Below the pieces are notes generated by a model. That model did not search any database, was not told the DNA's origin, and worked only from the letters and a program-made list of their open reading frames with translations. Positions 34,348-43,549 of a stretch of 64,000 bases of DNA are shown here, piece by piece. The stretch covers positions 62,001-126,000 of the forward strand of contig NZ_JAECZB010000003.1 in the NCBI RefSeq assembly GCF_016056295.1, read 5' to 3'. This stretch comes from Atlanticothrix silvestris CENA357 (GTDB taxonomy: Bacteria > Cyanobacteriota > Cyanobacteriia > Cyanobacteriales > Nostocaceae). Each line of letters opens with the position of its first letter. The first letter of the stretch is position 1. The position numbers and the translations under genes were made by a program.

Positions 34348-35763
34348 ATGACAACCCCACAAGAAGTCTTGAAGATGATTCAAGACCAAAAAATTCAGAT
34401 GATTGATCTGAAATTCATCGATACACCAGGAACTTGGCAGCATCTAACGGTTTACCACAACCAAATTGATGAAAGCTCATTTTCTGATGGTGTACCTTTT
34501 GATGGTTCCAGCATTCGGGGTTGGAAAGGCATCGAAGAATCAGACATGACAATGGTTCTTGATCCCAACACTGCTTGGATCGACCCATTCATGAAAGAGC
34601 CAACACTAAGTATAATTTGTAGTATTAAGGAACCCCGCACGGGTGAATGGTATAGCCGTTGCCCACGCGTTATTGCCCAAAAAGCAGTAGATTATCTAGT
34701 TTCTACCGGCATTGGTGACACAGCCTTCTTTGGCCCTGAAGCTGAATTTTTTATCTTTGATGATGTTCGCTTTGACCAAACTGCTAACCAAGGTTACTAC
34801 TACGTAGACTCTGTAGAAGGTCGTTGGAATTCTGGTAGAGAAGAAGGCCCCAACTTGGGTTACAAACCACGCTTCAAAGAAGGCTACTTCCCTGTATCGC
34901 CAACGGATAGCTTCCAAGATATGCGTACAGAAATGCTGCTAACAATGGCAGAGTGTGGCGTACCCATTGAAAAGCAACACCATGAAGTTGCTACCGGCGG
35001 TCAGTGCGAATTAGGTTTCCGCTTTGGGAAGTTGATTGAAGCTGCTGACTGGCTGATGACCTACAAATATGTCATCAAGAACGTTGCTAAGAAATACGGC
35101 AAAACCGTCACCTTCATGCCAAAACCAATTTTTGGCGATAACGGTTCTGGGATGCACTGTCACCAGTCTATTTGGAAAGATGGCAAACCTACCTTTGCAG
35201 GCGATAAGTATGCTGGTTTGAGTGAGACAGCGCTTTATTACATTGGTGGTATCCTCAAGCACGCACCAGCACTGTTAGCAATTACCAATCCCACCACCAA
35301 CTCTTACAAGCGTCTAGTACCTGGTTATGAAGCACCAGTGAACTTGGCTTACTCCGAAGGTAATCGTTCTGCTTCTGTGCGGATTCCTCTGTCTGGTACT
35401 AACCCCAAAGCTAAACGGTTAGAGTTCCGTTGTCCAGATGCGACTTCTAACCCTTATTTAGCATTTGCTGCCATGCTTTGTGCTGGTTTGGATGGGATCA
35501 AAAACAAAATCCATCCTGGTGAACCCCTAAATAAAAATATCTATGAACTTTCTCCAGAAGAACTGGCGAAAGTGCCTTCAACACCGGGTTCTCTAGAAAA
35601 AGCGTTGGGACATCTCGAAAGTGATCACACTTTCTTGACAGAAACAGGCGTATTCACAGAAGACTTTATCCAGAATTGGATTGACTACAAATTAGCTAAC
35701 GAAGTTGAGCAAATGCAGTTGCGTCCTCATCCTTACGAATTTTACCTTTATTACGATTGCTAA
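34348..35763 (+). CDS. glnA: Glutamine synthetase type I
   Basis: GlnA makes glutamine from glutamate, ammonia and ATP, and is the main entry of nitrogen in cyanobacteria and heterocyst-fed filaments. Typical blocks are [88 protein letters not shown] and RSASVRIP. The 471-residue length is normal and the start follows GAAGGAG. The predicted partner is IF7, encoded just downstream by gifA, which binds and inactivates GS. Expression is under an upstream NtcA promoter and ends at a strong terminator. The C-terminus EFYLYYDC is typical of the cyanobacterial enzyme. Confidence 0.98.
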   Translation: MTTPQEVLKMIQDQKIQMIDLKFIDTPGTWQHLTVYHNQIDESSFSDGVPFDGSSIRGWKGIEESDMTMVLDPNTAWIDPFMKEPTLSIICSIKEPRTGEWYSRCPRVIAQKAVDYLVSTGIGDTAFFGPEAEFFIFDDVRFDQTANQGYYYVDSVEGRWNSGREEGPNLGYKPRFKEGYFPVSPTDSFQDMRTEMLLTMAECGVPIEKQHHEVATGGQCELGFRFGKLIEAADWLMTYKYVIKNVAKKYGKTVTFMPKPIFGDNGSGMHCHQSIWKDGKPTFAGDKYAGLSETALYYIGGILKHAPALLAITNPTTNSYKRLVPGYEAPVNLAYSEGNRSASVRIPLSGTNPKAKRLEFRCPDATSNPYLAFAAMLCAGLDGIKNKIHPGEPLNKNIYELSPEELAKVPSTPGSLEKALGHLESDHTFLTETGVFTEDFIQNWIDYKLANEVEQMQLRPHPYEFYLYYDC

Positions 35764-35875
35764 TTGCCGTAGGTAAAGCTGTCACACATTTAACTTGCAT
35801 TTTTCCAGCTTGAAATCTTTATTCAAAGGCTTTCCATCTGGAAGCAGCAATCAACGATAGTGTTATAAATTTTTT

Positions 35876-35902
35876 AGCCACCCTTGGGGGTGGCTTTTTT
35901 TT
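35876..35902 (+). terminator. Rho-independent terminator of glnA
   Basis: AGCCACCC and GGGTGGCT flank a TTGG loop and are followed by a run of eight T. It lies 113 bp after the glnA stop codon and before the convergent gifA gene. Confidence 0.92.
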
Positions 35903-35958
35903 AAGAGTTTTTTAGTTGGGACTCTCACTCAAACAATCAAGCTGAGAAATCTTGCAAC

Positions 35959-36159
35959 CTAGCTCATAGCAGCGTTGCTACTTCCATAAATCATTCGTGT
36001 AGTAGGTTCTACCTTTCCTTGAATGGGATTCCAGTAATGAGATGTTTCTTCAGGAAGACCGATTTCTTGTGCAGCACGCATTAGCATTGATTGTTGACGA
36101 TTTTTGACTTGTTGATGTTGACGCACCATTAACGCACGAGATTTATCTTGAATAGACAT
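35959..36159 (-). CDS. gifA: Glutamine synthetase inactivating factor IF7
   Basis: A 66-residue, basic, largely disordered protein that inhibits glutamine synthetase by direct binding when nitrogen is plentiful. The sequence SIQDKSRALMVRQHQQVKNR and QQSMLMRAAQEIG matches the IF7 type. Arg8, Arg21 and Arg28, the three arginines known to be important for GS binding, are all in place. The start follows a strong AAGGAGGA site. In Nostoc PCC 7120 gifA likewise lies beside glnA. Its upstream NtcA box fits repression under nitrogen limitation. The short length and absence of cysteine fit the family. Confidence 0.92.
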   Translation of the reverse strand: MSIQDKSRALMVRQHQQVKNRQQSMLMRAAQEIGLPEETSHYWNPIQGKVEPTTRMIYGSSNAAMS

Positions 36160-36242
36160 AACTACAGTCCTCCTTAATTTTTTTAGATATATATGATTGA
36201 TTAGCTAGTTGCCCTTTCATTAACCAGAATAGCAAAAATTCT

Positions 36243-36256
36243 GTAACCAAAGTTAC
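36243..36256. promoter_or_regulatory. NtcA box upstream of gifA
   Basis: GTAACCAAAGTTAC is a perfect, nearly palindromic GTA-N8-TAC site. It ends about 84 bp before the gifA start. On the minus strand a TATTCT -10-like element lies only about 12 nt downstream, so bound NtcA would overlap the polymerase site. This is the layout expected for repression. Confidence 0.8.
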
Positions 36257-36603
36257 AAAATGAGGTTTATATGGCTATTTCTTGACAAAACTTTATATTT
36301 TTAGAGTTTCAATTGCTTTGAACTGGTCAAAAATTAGAAAAAATCTCTCTAATTTAAACAAAAGAAGTCATTAGCTGTTGGCATCTGGCTTAAGTTTGGT
36401 CTTGTCTTGAAAGACACACCATTCCCAAGATTGATAATTTATTCATTACATTTGTTTATATTAAAAATATTGAAGATAACTAATTTAAGTAATTGTTGTA
36501 ACTTTTGCCTGAAAGTTTTTTTGGCGATTAAGCACTAATGCTGTAGTTAGAGCAAACTAAGTTACCATCAAAAAACATAAATTAACAAAACTCTACAAAA
36601 ATT

Positions 36604-37485
36604 ATGACAGTTGTTTATCCGCGTAAATTTCAGAATGCTTTGAGTGCAAGGGATATTTTAAAGCGGACAGTGAGCGATCGCGAACTCCATCTTATAACTC
36701 TCAATCGCTATCGCTACAGCGAACAACGCAGTTGTAAAGACCTAACTGAGCTAATTGAACAACTGAATGGCAAACCACGAGAACTGATTCAGGATTTATC
36801 CCACCACATTAGCGATGAAGCTCGTCATGCTATGTGGCTGACCGATTTGTTGGTGGAATTGGGGGCCGACATTGGCAAGCCACCAGGCTCATCTTACATT
36901 GATGAATTTGAACGCCTACTTGATAGTGAACAAAAAGATGCAACTAAAGACCTGGAAGATGTGGTAATTTCTGCCTTAGCAGCAATTAACATCACCGAAA
37001 AACGAGGTTGTGAGTATTTTTCTGCTCACATTTATACGCTTAAACAGCAGCCCCAAACTGAAGAAAACATCAAAATTCGGGAAACGATCGCTAAAATTTT
37101 GCCAGAGGAAGCAGGACATGTCCGTTGGGGTAATCGTTGGTTAGCCCAAATAGCCGATAAGAGTCCAGAGCATCGGCAAAAAGTAGAGCAAGCCAAACGC
37201 AAATATACTGCAATCGAGCAGGCGGCCTTTGAATCGGGAATGGATATTACTTTAGGTGCAGAACTGCGACGGGTTGCTAACCTTGTGGAAGTGGCAAATA
37301 CTATGTCACCTTGGGAACGTCCTCAATACCTAATGGAGCGCTTACCGCAAACTTTGCTAGCACCTGAGTTACAGTTTACTAGGATTCAAGTTGCCCAAAG
37401 AATTTGGCAGCGCAATCCACAAGAGTTTATGGAAAAGTTTGTACCCATGTTCCTCAAAGGTATTCAGCGTAAGTCGCAGACTTAA
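36604..37485 (+). CDS. Ferritin-like di-iron domain protein
   Basis: A 293-residue helical protein with ferritin-like metal-binding motifs. A first helix has RYRYSEQRSCKDLTEL, then HHISDEARHAMWLTDLLVELG (DExRH), then NITEKRGCEYFSAHI, and EEAGHVRWGNRWLAQIA (ExxH). Together they give two ExxH-type pairs, as in the tRNA hydroxylase MiaE and other di-iron proteins. It is conserved among cyanobacteria next to glnA and gifA, as I recall. The precise reaction is unknown. The remaining C-terminal 100 residues are helical without known motif. Confidence 0.7.
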   Translation: MTVVYPRKFQNALSARDILKRTVSDRELHLITLNRYRYSEQRSCKDLTELIEQLNGKPRELIQDLSHHISDEARHAMWLTDLLVELGADIGKPPGSSYIDEFERLLDSEQKDATKDLEDVVISALAAINITEKRGCEYFSAHIYTLKQQPQTEENIKIRETIAKILPEEAGHVRWGNRWLAQIADKSPEHRQKVEQAKRKYTAIEQAAFESGMDITLGAELRRVANLVEVANTMSPWERPQYLMERLPQTLLAPELQFTRIQVAQRIWQRNPQEFMEKFVPMFLKGIQRKSQT

Positions 37486-37560
37486 CAAAAGTCCTCTAGT
37501 TCCATTACAGATAGGCAATAAGAAAAAATAGGTCATTTTGTCCTGAATTTTTTCACCCAA

Positions 37561-38250
37561 TCAAATACTAGTCCTATACCAAGCTTGATACCATTGTTGC
37601 ATCTGGTTAATTTCAGCCGTTTGAGTTTTCACAATGGACTGAGCTAAGTTACGAATTTCTGGTTTGGCAGCTTTATTTGTAGCCATCTGCGACATCATTA
37701 CAGCCATGCGATGATGAGGAATCATCTGACGGATAAATTCTTTGTCGAAATCTGGTGCATTTTTCAATGCTGCCAAATCTATGTTCATGCCTCTCATGTT
37801 CCGGTTCATCGGCATTTTCATCATGCCTGAGTTCATCTGTTGATTCATGCGCTGATGCATTGCCATCATTTCTTGATCATTCATGGTTGTTACAGGTACT
37901 TCTTTGCCGTACCATGCTTTATACCAAGTTTGCATCTGTTGAATTTCACGGGCTTGGTCTGTTTTAATAACTTGAGCTAGTTTTTTGATTTCAGGATGTT
38001 TCGCACGCGTTAAAGCTAGATTAGCCATCTCCACAGCTTGCTGATGGTGAGGAATCATCATTGTGATGAAATGCTGATTAACCTCACCCATCATCCCTTG
38101 TTGGGAAGGAGTAACCTGAGGAGATAGGTGATGAATATTATGTTGTGAATTTGGAGACTGAGCTTGTGTGTTATTAATTATTAATAATCCTCCAACAGCA
38201 CCATAGCTTAATAGCGCTATAAGACCATAAATCAAATTTTTGTTTTTCAT
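37561..38250 (-). CDS. DUF305 ferritin-like exported protein
   Basis: A 229-residue protein with an N-terminal membrane or signal segment (LIYGLIALLSYGAVGGLLII, residues 5-24). Two DUF305 repeats follow: HFITMMIPHHQQAVEMANLAL and FIRQMIPHHRMAVMMSQMA, each ending in an EIxxMQxWYxAWY block. The HH and Met/His-rich middle (MMKMPMNRNMRGMN) resembles copper-responsive periplasmic proteins, so metal binding is plausible. Function is not established. The gene is convergent with the ferritin-like gene. Confidence 0.85.
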   Translation of the reverse strand: MKNKNLIYGLIALLSYGAVGGLLIINNTQAQSPNSQHNIHHLSPQVTPSQQGMMGEVNQHFITMMIPHHQQAVEMANLALTRAKHPEIKKLAQVIKTDQAREIQQMQTWYKAWYGKEVPVTTMNDQEMMAMHQRMNQQMNSGMMKMPMNRNMRGMNIDLAALKNAPDFDKEFIRQMIPHHRMAVMMSQMATNKAAKPEIRNLAQSIVKTQTAEINQMQQWYQAWYRTSI

Positions 38251-38967
38251 AAGTTCACCTCTTTGAGAGAGTGAAGATTTAATAAATTGCTTCTCTTATT
38301 AAATTTAGCTGTAATTTATGAGGAAGTTGTGAGTATACTGTTTTGTTTGCCTTTTTTCCTCGTTAATGGATTTTTTTAAATTGCCAAATTTCTGCTAAAT
38401 TATAAATTCAATTTATAGTAACAAAATTTTACTTATCAAACCTAAAATTTTATTTAAGTTTTTTATTCTATAAATTGGCACAAGATACCCAACAAGTGCC
38501 GTAATGAACATCAACTATATTTCTAATTTGAATAGTCAGCTGCTCGATGGATGATAAAACTATTACAAACAGGATTTGAATTTAGATGCTCTTGATTTGA
38601 AGTGATAGCTTGAGTAGCGACATCCTGTAAGTAGAAGTGAGAGTAGAGTTTTGTAGCAGTTGGTGATGCTGTCGATACAAGCAATGGATTGGCTGTAAAT
38701 GCCAAAGATAAGGATGAAAGCAGACTCTGTAAATAAAGTCTACGAATTGAAAGACTGAGTGAATGTTGATGTTTTTTGTGTACCAATGTGAAGTATTTGG
38801 TTTCCTTAAGAACTTACGCAGAAGTCATAGAAAAACTAACCACAGAGGACGCAGAGAAAACAGAGAAATTAAAATTTGAGAGATTCTTTGTATCAGTCCT
38901 GTCCTAGATATCAGAAGACAGCTGTGATTACAAGAGGGTGACAATGAAATGGTTCAGTAGTAAAAGC
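38251..38967. other. Intergenic region, possibly with one small exported protein
   Basis: A minus-strand frame at 38523-38786 (87 codons, TTG start, SIRRLYLQSLLSSLSLAFTA) has a signal-peptide-like hydrophobic segment ending in a possible ASPTA cleavage region. It has a weak, distant AAGGAAA ribosome site and I do not recognise it. A partial repeat with ACTTACGCAGAA followed by CCACAGAGGACGCAGAG lies at about 38812-38860. Nothing else is seen. Confidence 0.35.
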
Positions 38968-39180
38968 TTATCCGCGAGATTGGATTAGATCTCTGCGTCC
39001 ACTACCTCGATAAGGTTTTGGGCTTTCTGGCTCGTTAGATTTAGGTTTAGCTGAAAGCAACTGTTGTGAACCAGAAGAAGAAAGTCGTACTAAAGATAAG
39101 CTGTTTACCGTTTCTTGGTAGTTGTAAGCTAAGGAACCGACTACCAAACTCGAAACTAAAAGTGAAATGGGAACACGCAT
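38968..39180 (-). CDS. patX: PatX-type heterocyst inhibitor peptide precursor
   Basis: A 70-residue small exported protein. It has an N-terminal hydrophobic signal (SLLVSSLVVGSLAY, 6-19), a Ser/Gln/Pro linker and, near the C-terminus, the pentapeptide RGSGR at residues 58-62. RGSGR is the active morphogen of PatS, and a signal sequence plus RG(S/T)GR near the end defines PatX. In PCC 7120 patX (asl2332, as I recall) lies in this same glnA-gifA neighbourhood. The processed peptide is expected to move between cells and bind HetR, blocking heterocyst differentiation. A dedicated promoter with NtcA and TCCGGA elements lies upstream. Confidence 0.85.
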   Translation of the reverse strand: MRVPISLLVSSLVVGSLAYNYQETVNSLSLVRLSSSGSQQLLSAKPKSNEPESPKPYRGSGRRDLIQSRG

Positions 39181-39237
39181 AGCAGATGTTTATTTCAGAA
39201 CTCTCTTATCTACTGCTACTGAGTTTCTTGATATGTG

Positions 39238-39271
39238 TCCGGAAAGTTTACTAAAAAGTATTGGTTTTTAC
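39238..39271 (-). promoter_or_regulatory. patX promoter: TCCGGA element and NtcA box
   Basis: The palindrome TCCGGA is at 39238-39243 and matches the -35 element of DIF-class (HetR-dependent, nitrogen step-down) promoters. A perfect GTA-N8-TAC NtcA box is at 39258-39271 (GTAAAAACCAATAC on the minus strand), 14 bp further upstream. Together they predict induction on nitrogen starvation in developing cells. The box sits between the stop of the FAD-oxidoreductase gene and patX. Confidence 0.65.
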
Positions 39272-39281
39272 TGAAATAAAA

Positions 39282-41063
39282 CTACTTTAGTAATATATCA
39301 GTATCTTCAACTAGTAACCAATGACCAGAATGGTTTAGGCGACCCCAAACAGTGAGCAGTTGCCCATCTAAATAGGCTTGTAGACGCTGATCTAGATGCG
39401 ATCGCCAGGTCACAAGCTGCCAAGTTTGCCCTTGATAGGTGGCTGGGGTGGTGATAGTGAATCTGTAATCCTGCTGATTTAGACGGTGAAATATGCCTGT
39501 AAAACAGTCACTTTGCCGTATTAATACTTGGTCAAAATCCGATTTTTTACATGCATCTAAAGATGAAGCAGGATAATTGCCACTCAGTGGGTAAGTTTGA
39601 GGATCGTTTAAATAATACAGTTGCCAATCCAGCCATTCCGGATGTTTGGGTGATAAATCTAAATTAAATAAAGGGATAATTGCCGCAGGCGATCGCTCGT
39701 CTTGAAGTAAAGCTTCTTGCAATGTTCTTACGGGTAAATCTCTAGGCTGAATATTTAACTCAACGCACATAGCCGCCGCCATTCCCGCAGCTTGGCCGAT
39801 ACCCATCACCACGGGTTGTAATCTAGTCGCGCCGTTGGCAATATGAGAGACAGAGATATTCTTTTCACAGACTAATAAACCATCTGTTGCAGCCGGAATT
39901 AGACAATTGTAGGGAATAGTGAACGGTGTCCCAGTCCAACGCCCGCCCCAACGGATAGATTTGGGTTGCAATGGTAAATCGAAACCAGGATAATGATGGT
40001 CATTGGCGTAGTTACCAATAGCGATCGCATCTGGGTAAATAGATGCCACCCTACCCCCTGGCATTGGCAAAATATCCTGTTCTTGGATAGTAGTTAGTCC
40101 TACTAAGCGGCGACTTTCTCGGTAGTAGGGATGCAGTGCAAAAGCAGGATCAGTACAAGGAAAAATTTCTTTTGCTAATCCATAGTGATCGCCTAGCTGA
40201 TTTTGGATAAAATGGGCAAAATTTTGACTATGCCAGCGACTTTCTTGAAAAAATTTACCTTTGGCTGTATCTGACTCGATTAATCGTCCCACTCCTTCGC
40301 CATAGTCATTACCACAAATAGGCCAATTGATCATAAATAGATCTCCTGGCAAACGTCCGTAATTTAAAAACTTTTCTGCACCATAATTATCCCAAGCACC
40401 AATAAATTTAGAAGGATCATAATTAGAAGCAGCAGGAATTTCTGGTGCGAGAGTTTCACCGAAGTCTTGCATAATCACAACCCAAGTCGGCGACTGCACT
40501 GGATATTTATCGGTGATGGAATTAAATACATCTGGGGCGCTGAGTTCTTGCCATTGCGATCGCAATTCCCAACCCCAGCGGTAAGGTATTTCCCCCAGAG
40601 CTAATAAATCTCCTAATTCTGTACCATCGAGAATAATCTTAGCGTTGACGGTAAAATCTAAAAACCGAACACCAGTCACACAATTTCTCTGTTGCACAAC
40701 CTCTAAAGGTACTCGTCCACAAATCCAGTGCAGATTTGACAACTCTTTTACCCAATCTGCAAAAATTTCTGCTCCAATGCGGGGATCATAACTAAAAAAG
40801 CTTACCCAACTGTTATCTAATCCTCCTGGCTGTCGTTGTCGTAATTCCTGTAAAAACGCACCCCATAACCCTGTCTGAAAAGCAACTAACTCATTGCCAT
40901 CAGGTGCAGATACTCCAGCAGCAGTTAACATTCCTCCCAACCAAGAAAATTCACTCACCAAAATAGTTTTAGCTCCTCGCCGTGCTGCTTGGATTGCAGC
41001 AGCAGTACCTCCAGTTCCCCCGCCGACAACTAAGACATCAGCTGTATACGTCTGATTAACCAT
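39282..41063 (-). CDS. FAD-dependent oxidoreductase
   Basis: A 593-residue flavoprotein of the FAD_oxidored type (PF12831-like). The dinucleotide-binding fold is at the N-terminus: YTADVLVVGGGTGGTAAAIQAARRGAKTILVSE. FSWLGGMLTAAGVSAPDG follows, and the substrate-domain motif KIILDGTELGDLLALG is typical of the family. Later NCLIPAATDGLLVCEKNISVSHIANGATRLQPVVMGIGQAAGMAAAMC closes the FAD domain. The C-terminal 120 residues form an extra domain with no recognised signature. No signal peptide is seen. The substrate is unknown. It sits between patX and a toxin-antitoxin pair and has its own AT-rich upstream region. Confidence 0.82.
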   Translation of the reverse strand: MVNQTYTADVLVVGGGTGGTAAAIQAARRGAKTILVSEFSWLGGMLTAAGVSAPDGNELVAFQTGLWGAFLQELRQRQPGGLDNSWVSFFSYDPRIGAEIFADWVKELSNLHWICGRVPLEVVQQRNCVTGVRFLDFTVNAKIILDGTELGDLLALGEIPYRWGWELRSQWQELSAPDVFNSITDKYPVQSPTWVVIMQDFGETLAPEIPAASNYDPSKFIGAWDNYGAEKFLNYGRLPGDLFMINWPICGNDYGEGVGRLIESDTAKGKFFQESRWHSQNFAHFIQNQLGDHYGLAKEIFPCTDPAFALHPYYRESRRLVGLTTIQEQDILPMPGGRVASIYPDAIAIGNYANDHHYPGFDLPLQPKSIRWGGRWTGTPFTIPYNCLIPAATDGLLVCEKNISVSHIANGATRLQPVVMGIGQAAGMAAAMCVELNIQPRDLPVRTLQEALLQDERSPAAIIPLFNLDLSPKHPEWLDWQLYYLNDPQTYPLSGNYPASSLDACKKSDFDQVLIRQSDCFTGIFHRLNQQDYRFTITTPATYQGQTWQLVTWRSHLDQRLQAYLDGQLLTVWGRLNHSGHWLLVEDTDILLK

Positions 41064-41263
41064 TGAATTCTAATGTCACACCTACTACACCCGCAACAGC
41101 GAGTCTGATTACAATACTGCCAAATGGTTGCACAATCAAATTAGCGGTTGTGAGCATTTTTTAGCACTCTCCCATAATTTTTTGAGCCATGTTTCGGATA
41201 TTGCGTTTGTGTAAATTTAAATGTATACTAGTGTATTATGAAGACATGTGAGAGTTCACCACA

Positions 41264-41722
41264 ATGGCTATCGTATCTAGGCAAAACTTGCCTGTAGAGT
41301 CAGTGATGGCTCAAGAACAGGAAAAGTTATCTATCAAGCAGCTTGAAAGCATTCTCCAGTTTGAAGGTTCCCAAGCAAGATTAGTAGTAAATGGCGAAGA
41401 AATTACTATACCTGATTCGGTTTATCAGGTATTGCGTCAAGCTGTTCATGCAATGGCATTAGGTAAAGCTATATCTATAGTTCCTCAAGAAAGGGAATTG
41501 ACGACACAGCAAGCAGCTGAATTTCTCAATGTTTCACGCCCCTATTTGATTAAGTTATTAGAACAAGGTGAAATTCCTTACGTTATGGTAGGGACACATC
41601 GACGCGTTCGTTTTGAGGATTTGGTTAAATATAAGAAACAGCGCGATAGTAAGCGTAGCCAACTTTTGCAACAGCTAATTGAGATGAGTGAAGAAGCTGG
41701 TTTATATGAGTATGATGAGTAA
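41264..41722 (+). CDS. Antitoxin-like HTH (excisionase-type) DNA-binding protein
   Basis: A 152-residue protein with a C-terminal excisionase/MerR-like winged helix: LTTQQAAEFLNVSRPYLIKL, then LEQGEIPYVMVGTHRRVRFEDLVKY. The N-terminal half (SVMAQEQEKLSIKQLESI...) resembles antitoxins paired with PIN-domain toxins. The next gene, 18 bp downstream, is a PIN-type toxin, so this is an antitoxin and probable autorepressor of the pair. An internal ATG at MAQEQEKL is an alternative start. The frame is intact although the toxin is interrupted. Confidence 0.8.
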   Translation: MAIVSRQNLPVESVMAQEQEKLSIKQLESILQFEGSQARLVVNGEEITIPDSVYQVLRQAVHAMALGKAISIVPQERELTTQQAAEFLNVSRPYLIKLLEQGEIPYVMVGTHRRVRFEDLVKYKKQRDSKRSQLLQQLIEMSEEAGLYEYDE

Positions 41723-41740
41723 GTACTCAGAAAAATTGCT

Positions 41741-42295
41741 ATGTTTAGTGTTATCTTAGATGCCTGTGTTTTATTTCCAATGTATCTAAGAGATACCTTA
41801 TTATCTACTGCTGAGGCTGGTCTGTACTTACCTTATTGGTCACAGAAAATCTTAGATGAAGCAATGGGCAATCTTGTTGTTAAGGGTAGAATTTCAGCCA
41901 AAGTAGCTAAAAATATAGAAGAGACAATAAAAGCGGCTTTTCCTGAAGCAATGGTTCAAGAGGTACCTTGGCAGCTATAAGCAGCCATGACAAATGATTC
42001 TAAAGATCGTCACGTTCTTGCTGCTGCAATTATAGCCAAGGCAGATATTATTGTTACCAACAATATTAAGGACTTTAACGCTAAAGCTTTAACTCCTTTA
42101 AATATCAAAGTACAGTCACCAGATAATTTTCTCAGTGGCTTATTCGACAAAAATCCAGAAGAAATGGTTCAAGTCGTGCGAGGGCAGTCCCAAAAATATA
42201 AAAAAAGCCCCCGTACTTTTATTGAACTACTTGAGCTTCTAAGTAAACAGATACCTGAATTTACCACAAAGGTTTTATGTCATGAAGACAGGTAA
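41741..42295 (+). pseudogene. PIN-domain toxin interrupted by one TAA
   Basis: A PIN-family RNase toxin reads MFSVILDACVLFPMYLRDTL (active-site Asp) and continues to EVPWQL, where TAA at 41978-41980 interrupts it. The same frame goes on as AAMTNDSKDRHVLAAAIIAKADIIVTNN (DRHVLAAA and the VTNN/Asp motif) to ...TKVLCHEDR. Relatives read through this point, often as PWQLxE(V/A)MTND, so a single CAA/GAA-to-TAA change is likely. Both halves are well conserved, so the mutation is recent. Two separate peptides (79 and 102 residues) could still be made if the second ATG is used, but the toxin is probably inactive. Confidence 0.82.
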
Positions 42296-42416
42296 GCTAC
42301 TAGAAGTTGAAAATAGTAGAATCGAGGGATATCTTTTATTAGTGGGTGTTGAAGCATTCCAAATTTTTGAACAAAGCCTAGAACAAGTTAAAACACAAAA
42401 ATTTCAAAGTTTATAG
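42282..42416 (+). CDS. Short hypothetical protein, low support
   Basis: A 44-codon frame beginning MKTGKLLEVENSRIEGYLLL overlaps the end of the PIN-toxin frame by 14 bp. It has protein-like composition (hydrophobic LLLVGVEAFQIF and a short helix) but no recognisable motif. It may be a small companion of the toxin pair or a chance frame. Confidence 0.25.
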   Translation: MKTGKLLEVENSRIEGYLLLVGVEAFQIFEQSLEQVKTQKFQSL

Positions 42417-42471
42417 CTGAACGTTGACCGCTAGTGTTACATCTAATAATGTTGAACGGTAAAAAATTAAC

Positions 42472-43521
42472 GTGAAAGCACAGGTATTTAGAGGCGTTAA
42501 TCAACTTTCCTACGAAGAGATTCCAGTGCCGACTCTGGAACCGGGTGAGGTGTTGGTACAGGTAAGAGTAGTGGGACTGTGTCAGTCAGATATCAAAAAA
42601 ATTCGTTATCCCCTATATGAACCACCGCGGATATTTGGACATGAAACGGCTGGAACGATCGCAGCGGTAGGTAATCAAGTCAAAGGTTGGCAAGTCGGAC
42701 AACGGGTGGCGGTGATGCACCACATTCCTTGTATGCGTTGCGCTTACTGCCTAAATGATAATTTTTCGATGTGCGATGTTTACAAAAATATCTCCACCAC
42801 AGCAGGATTTAACGCCAGTGGTGGCGGTTTTGCTGAGTATGTCAAAGTTCCCGATCATATTGTGCAAAATGGTGGGTTAATTCCCATTCCAGATCATATA
42901 AGTTTTGAAGAAGCCAGTTTTGTAGAACCAACTAATTGCTGTCTCAAAGCAGTCAAAAAAGCCCAAATTGCCCCTGGACAAACTGTTTTGGTGACAGGAG
43001 CCGGGCCAATTGGGTTAATGTTTGTGATGTTGGTAAAGTATTTTGGAGCGAAAGCGATCGCGACTGATTTACTACCCTCTAGAATTGAAAAAGCTTTGCA
43101 TGTCGGCGCAGAAGCGGCTTTTGATGCCCGCGATCCTGATTTACCTGTAAAAATTCATACTCTCACTGGTGGTATGGGTGTTGATGTCACACTGCTGGCT
43201 GTTCCTAGCGAGAAAGCTTTCACTCAAGCACTAGATTGTACCCGCAAAGGCGGCAAAATCCTATTTTTCGCTGAATTTCCCGATGAGTTAGAAATTGCGA
43301 TCAATCCTAATATTCTTTATCGCCGAGAGATTGACTTGATGGGTAGTTACAGTTCGTCTTACCGCCTTCAGAATCTGTCGGCTGATATTGTGTTTAATCG
43401 GCGCATAGATGTAAAAGCGTTAATTAGCGATCGCTACCCCTTACAAGATTTATCAGCGGCGGTAGAACAGGCGATCACTCCTACACCAGAAACTTACAAA
43501 ATACTGATTTATCCCCAGTAA
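42472..43521 (+). CDS. Zinc-dependent medium-chain dehydrogenase
   Basis: A 349-residue MDR-family dehydrogenase of the sorbitol / threonine / alcohol dehydrogenase type. The catalytic zinc ligands are in GLCQSDIKK (Cys) and FGHETAGTI (His-Glu). The structural zinc site is HIPCMRCAYCLNDNFSMC, with four Cys. The nucleotide-binding fold reads VLVTGAGPIGLMFVMLVKYFGAKAIATD, ending in Asp, which favours NAD over NADP. The start is GTG. Substrate cannot be told from sequence; a sugar alcohol or threonine is typical of the subgroup. Confidence 0.88.
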   Translation: MKAQVFRGVNQLSYEEIPVPTLEPGEVLVQVRVVGLCQSDIKKIRYPLYEPPRIFGHETAGTIAAVGNQVKGWQVGQRVAVMHHIPCMRCAYCLNDNFSMCDVYKNISTTAGFNASGGGFAEYVKVPDHIVQNGGLIPIPDHISFEEASFVEPTNCCLKAVKKAQIAPGQTVLVTGAGPIGLMFVMLVKYFGAKAIATDLLPSRIEKALHVGAEAAFDARDPDLPVKIHTLTGGMGVDVTLLAVPSEKAFTQALDCTRKGGKILFFAEFPDELEIAINPNILYRREIDLMGSYSSSYRLQNLSADIVFNRRIDVKALISDRYPLQDLSAAVEQAITPTPETYKILIYPQ

Positions 43522-43549
43522 TGAGAGGGATTAGGGATGATCATCTGCC

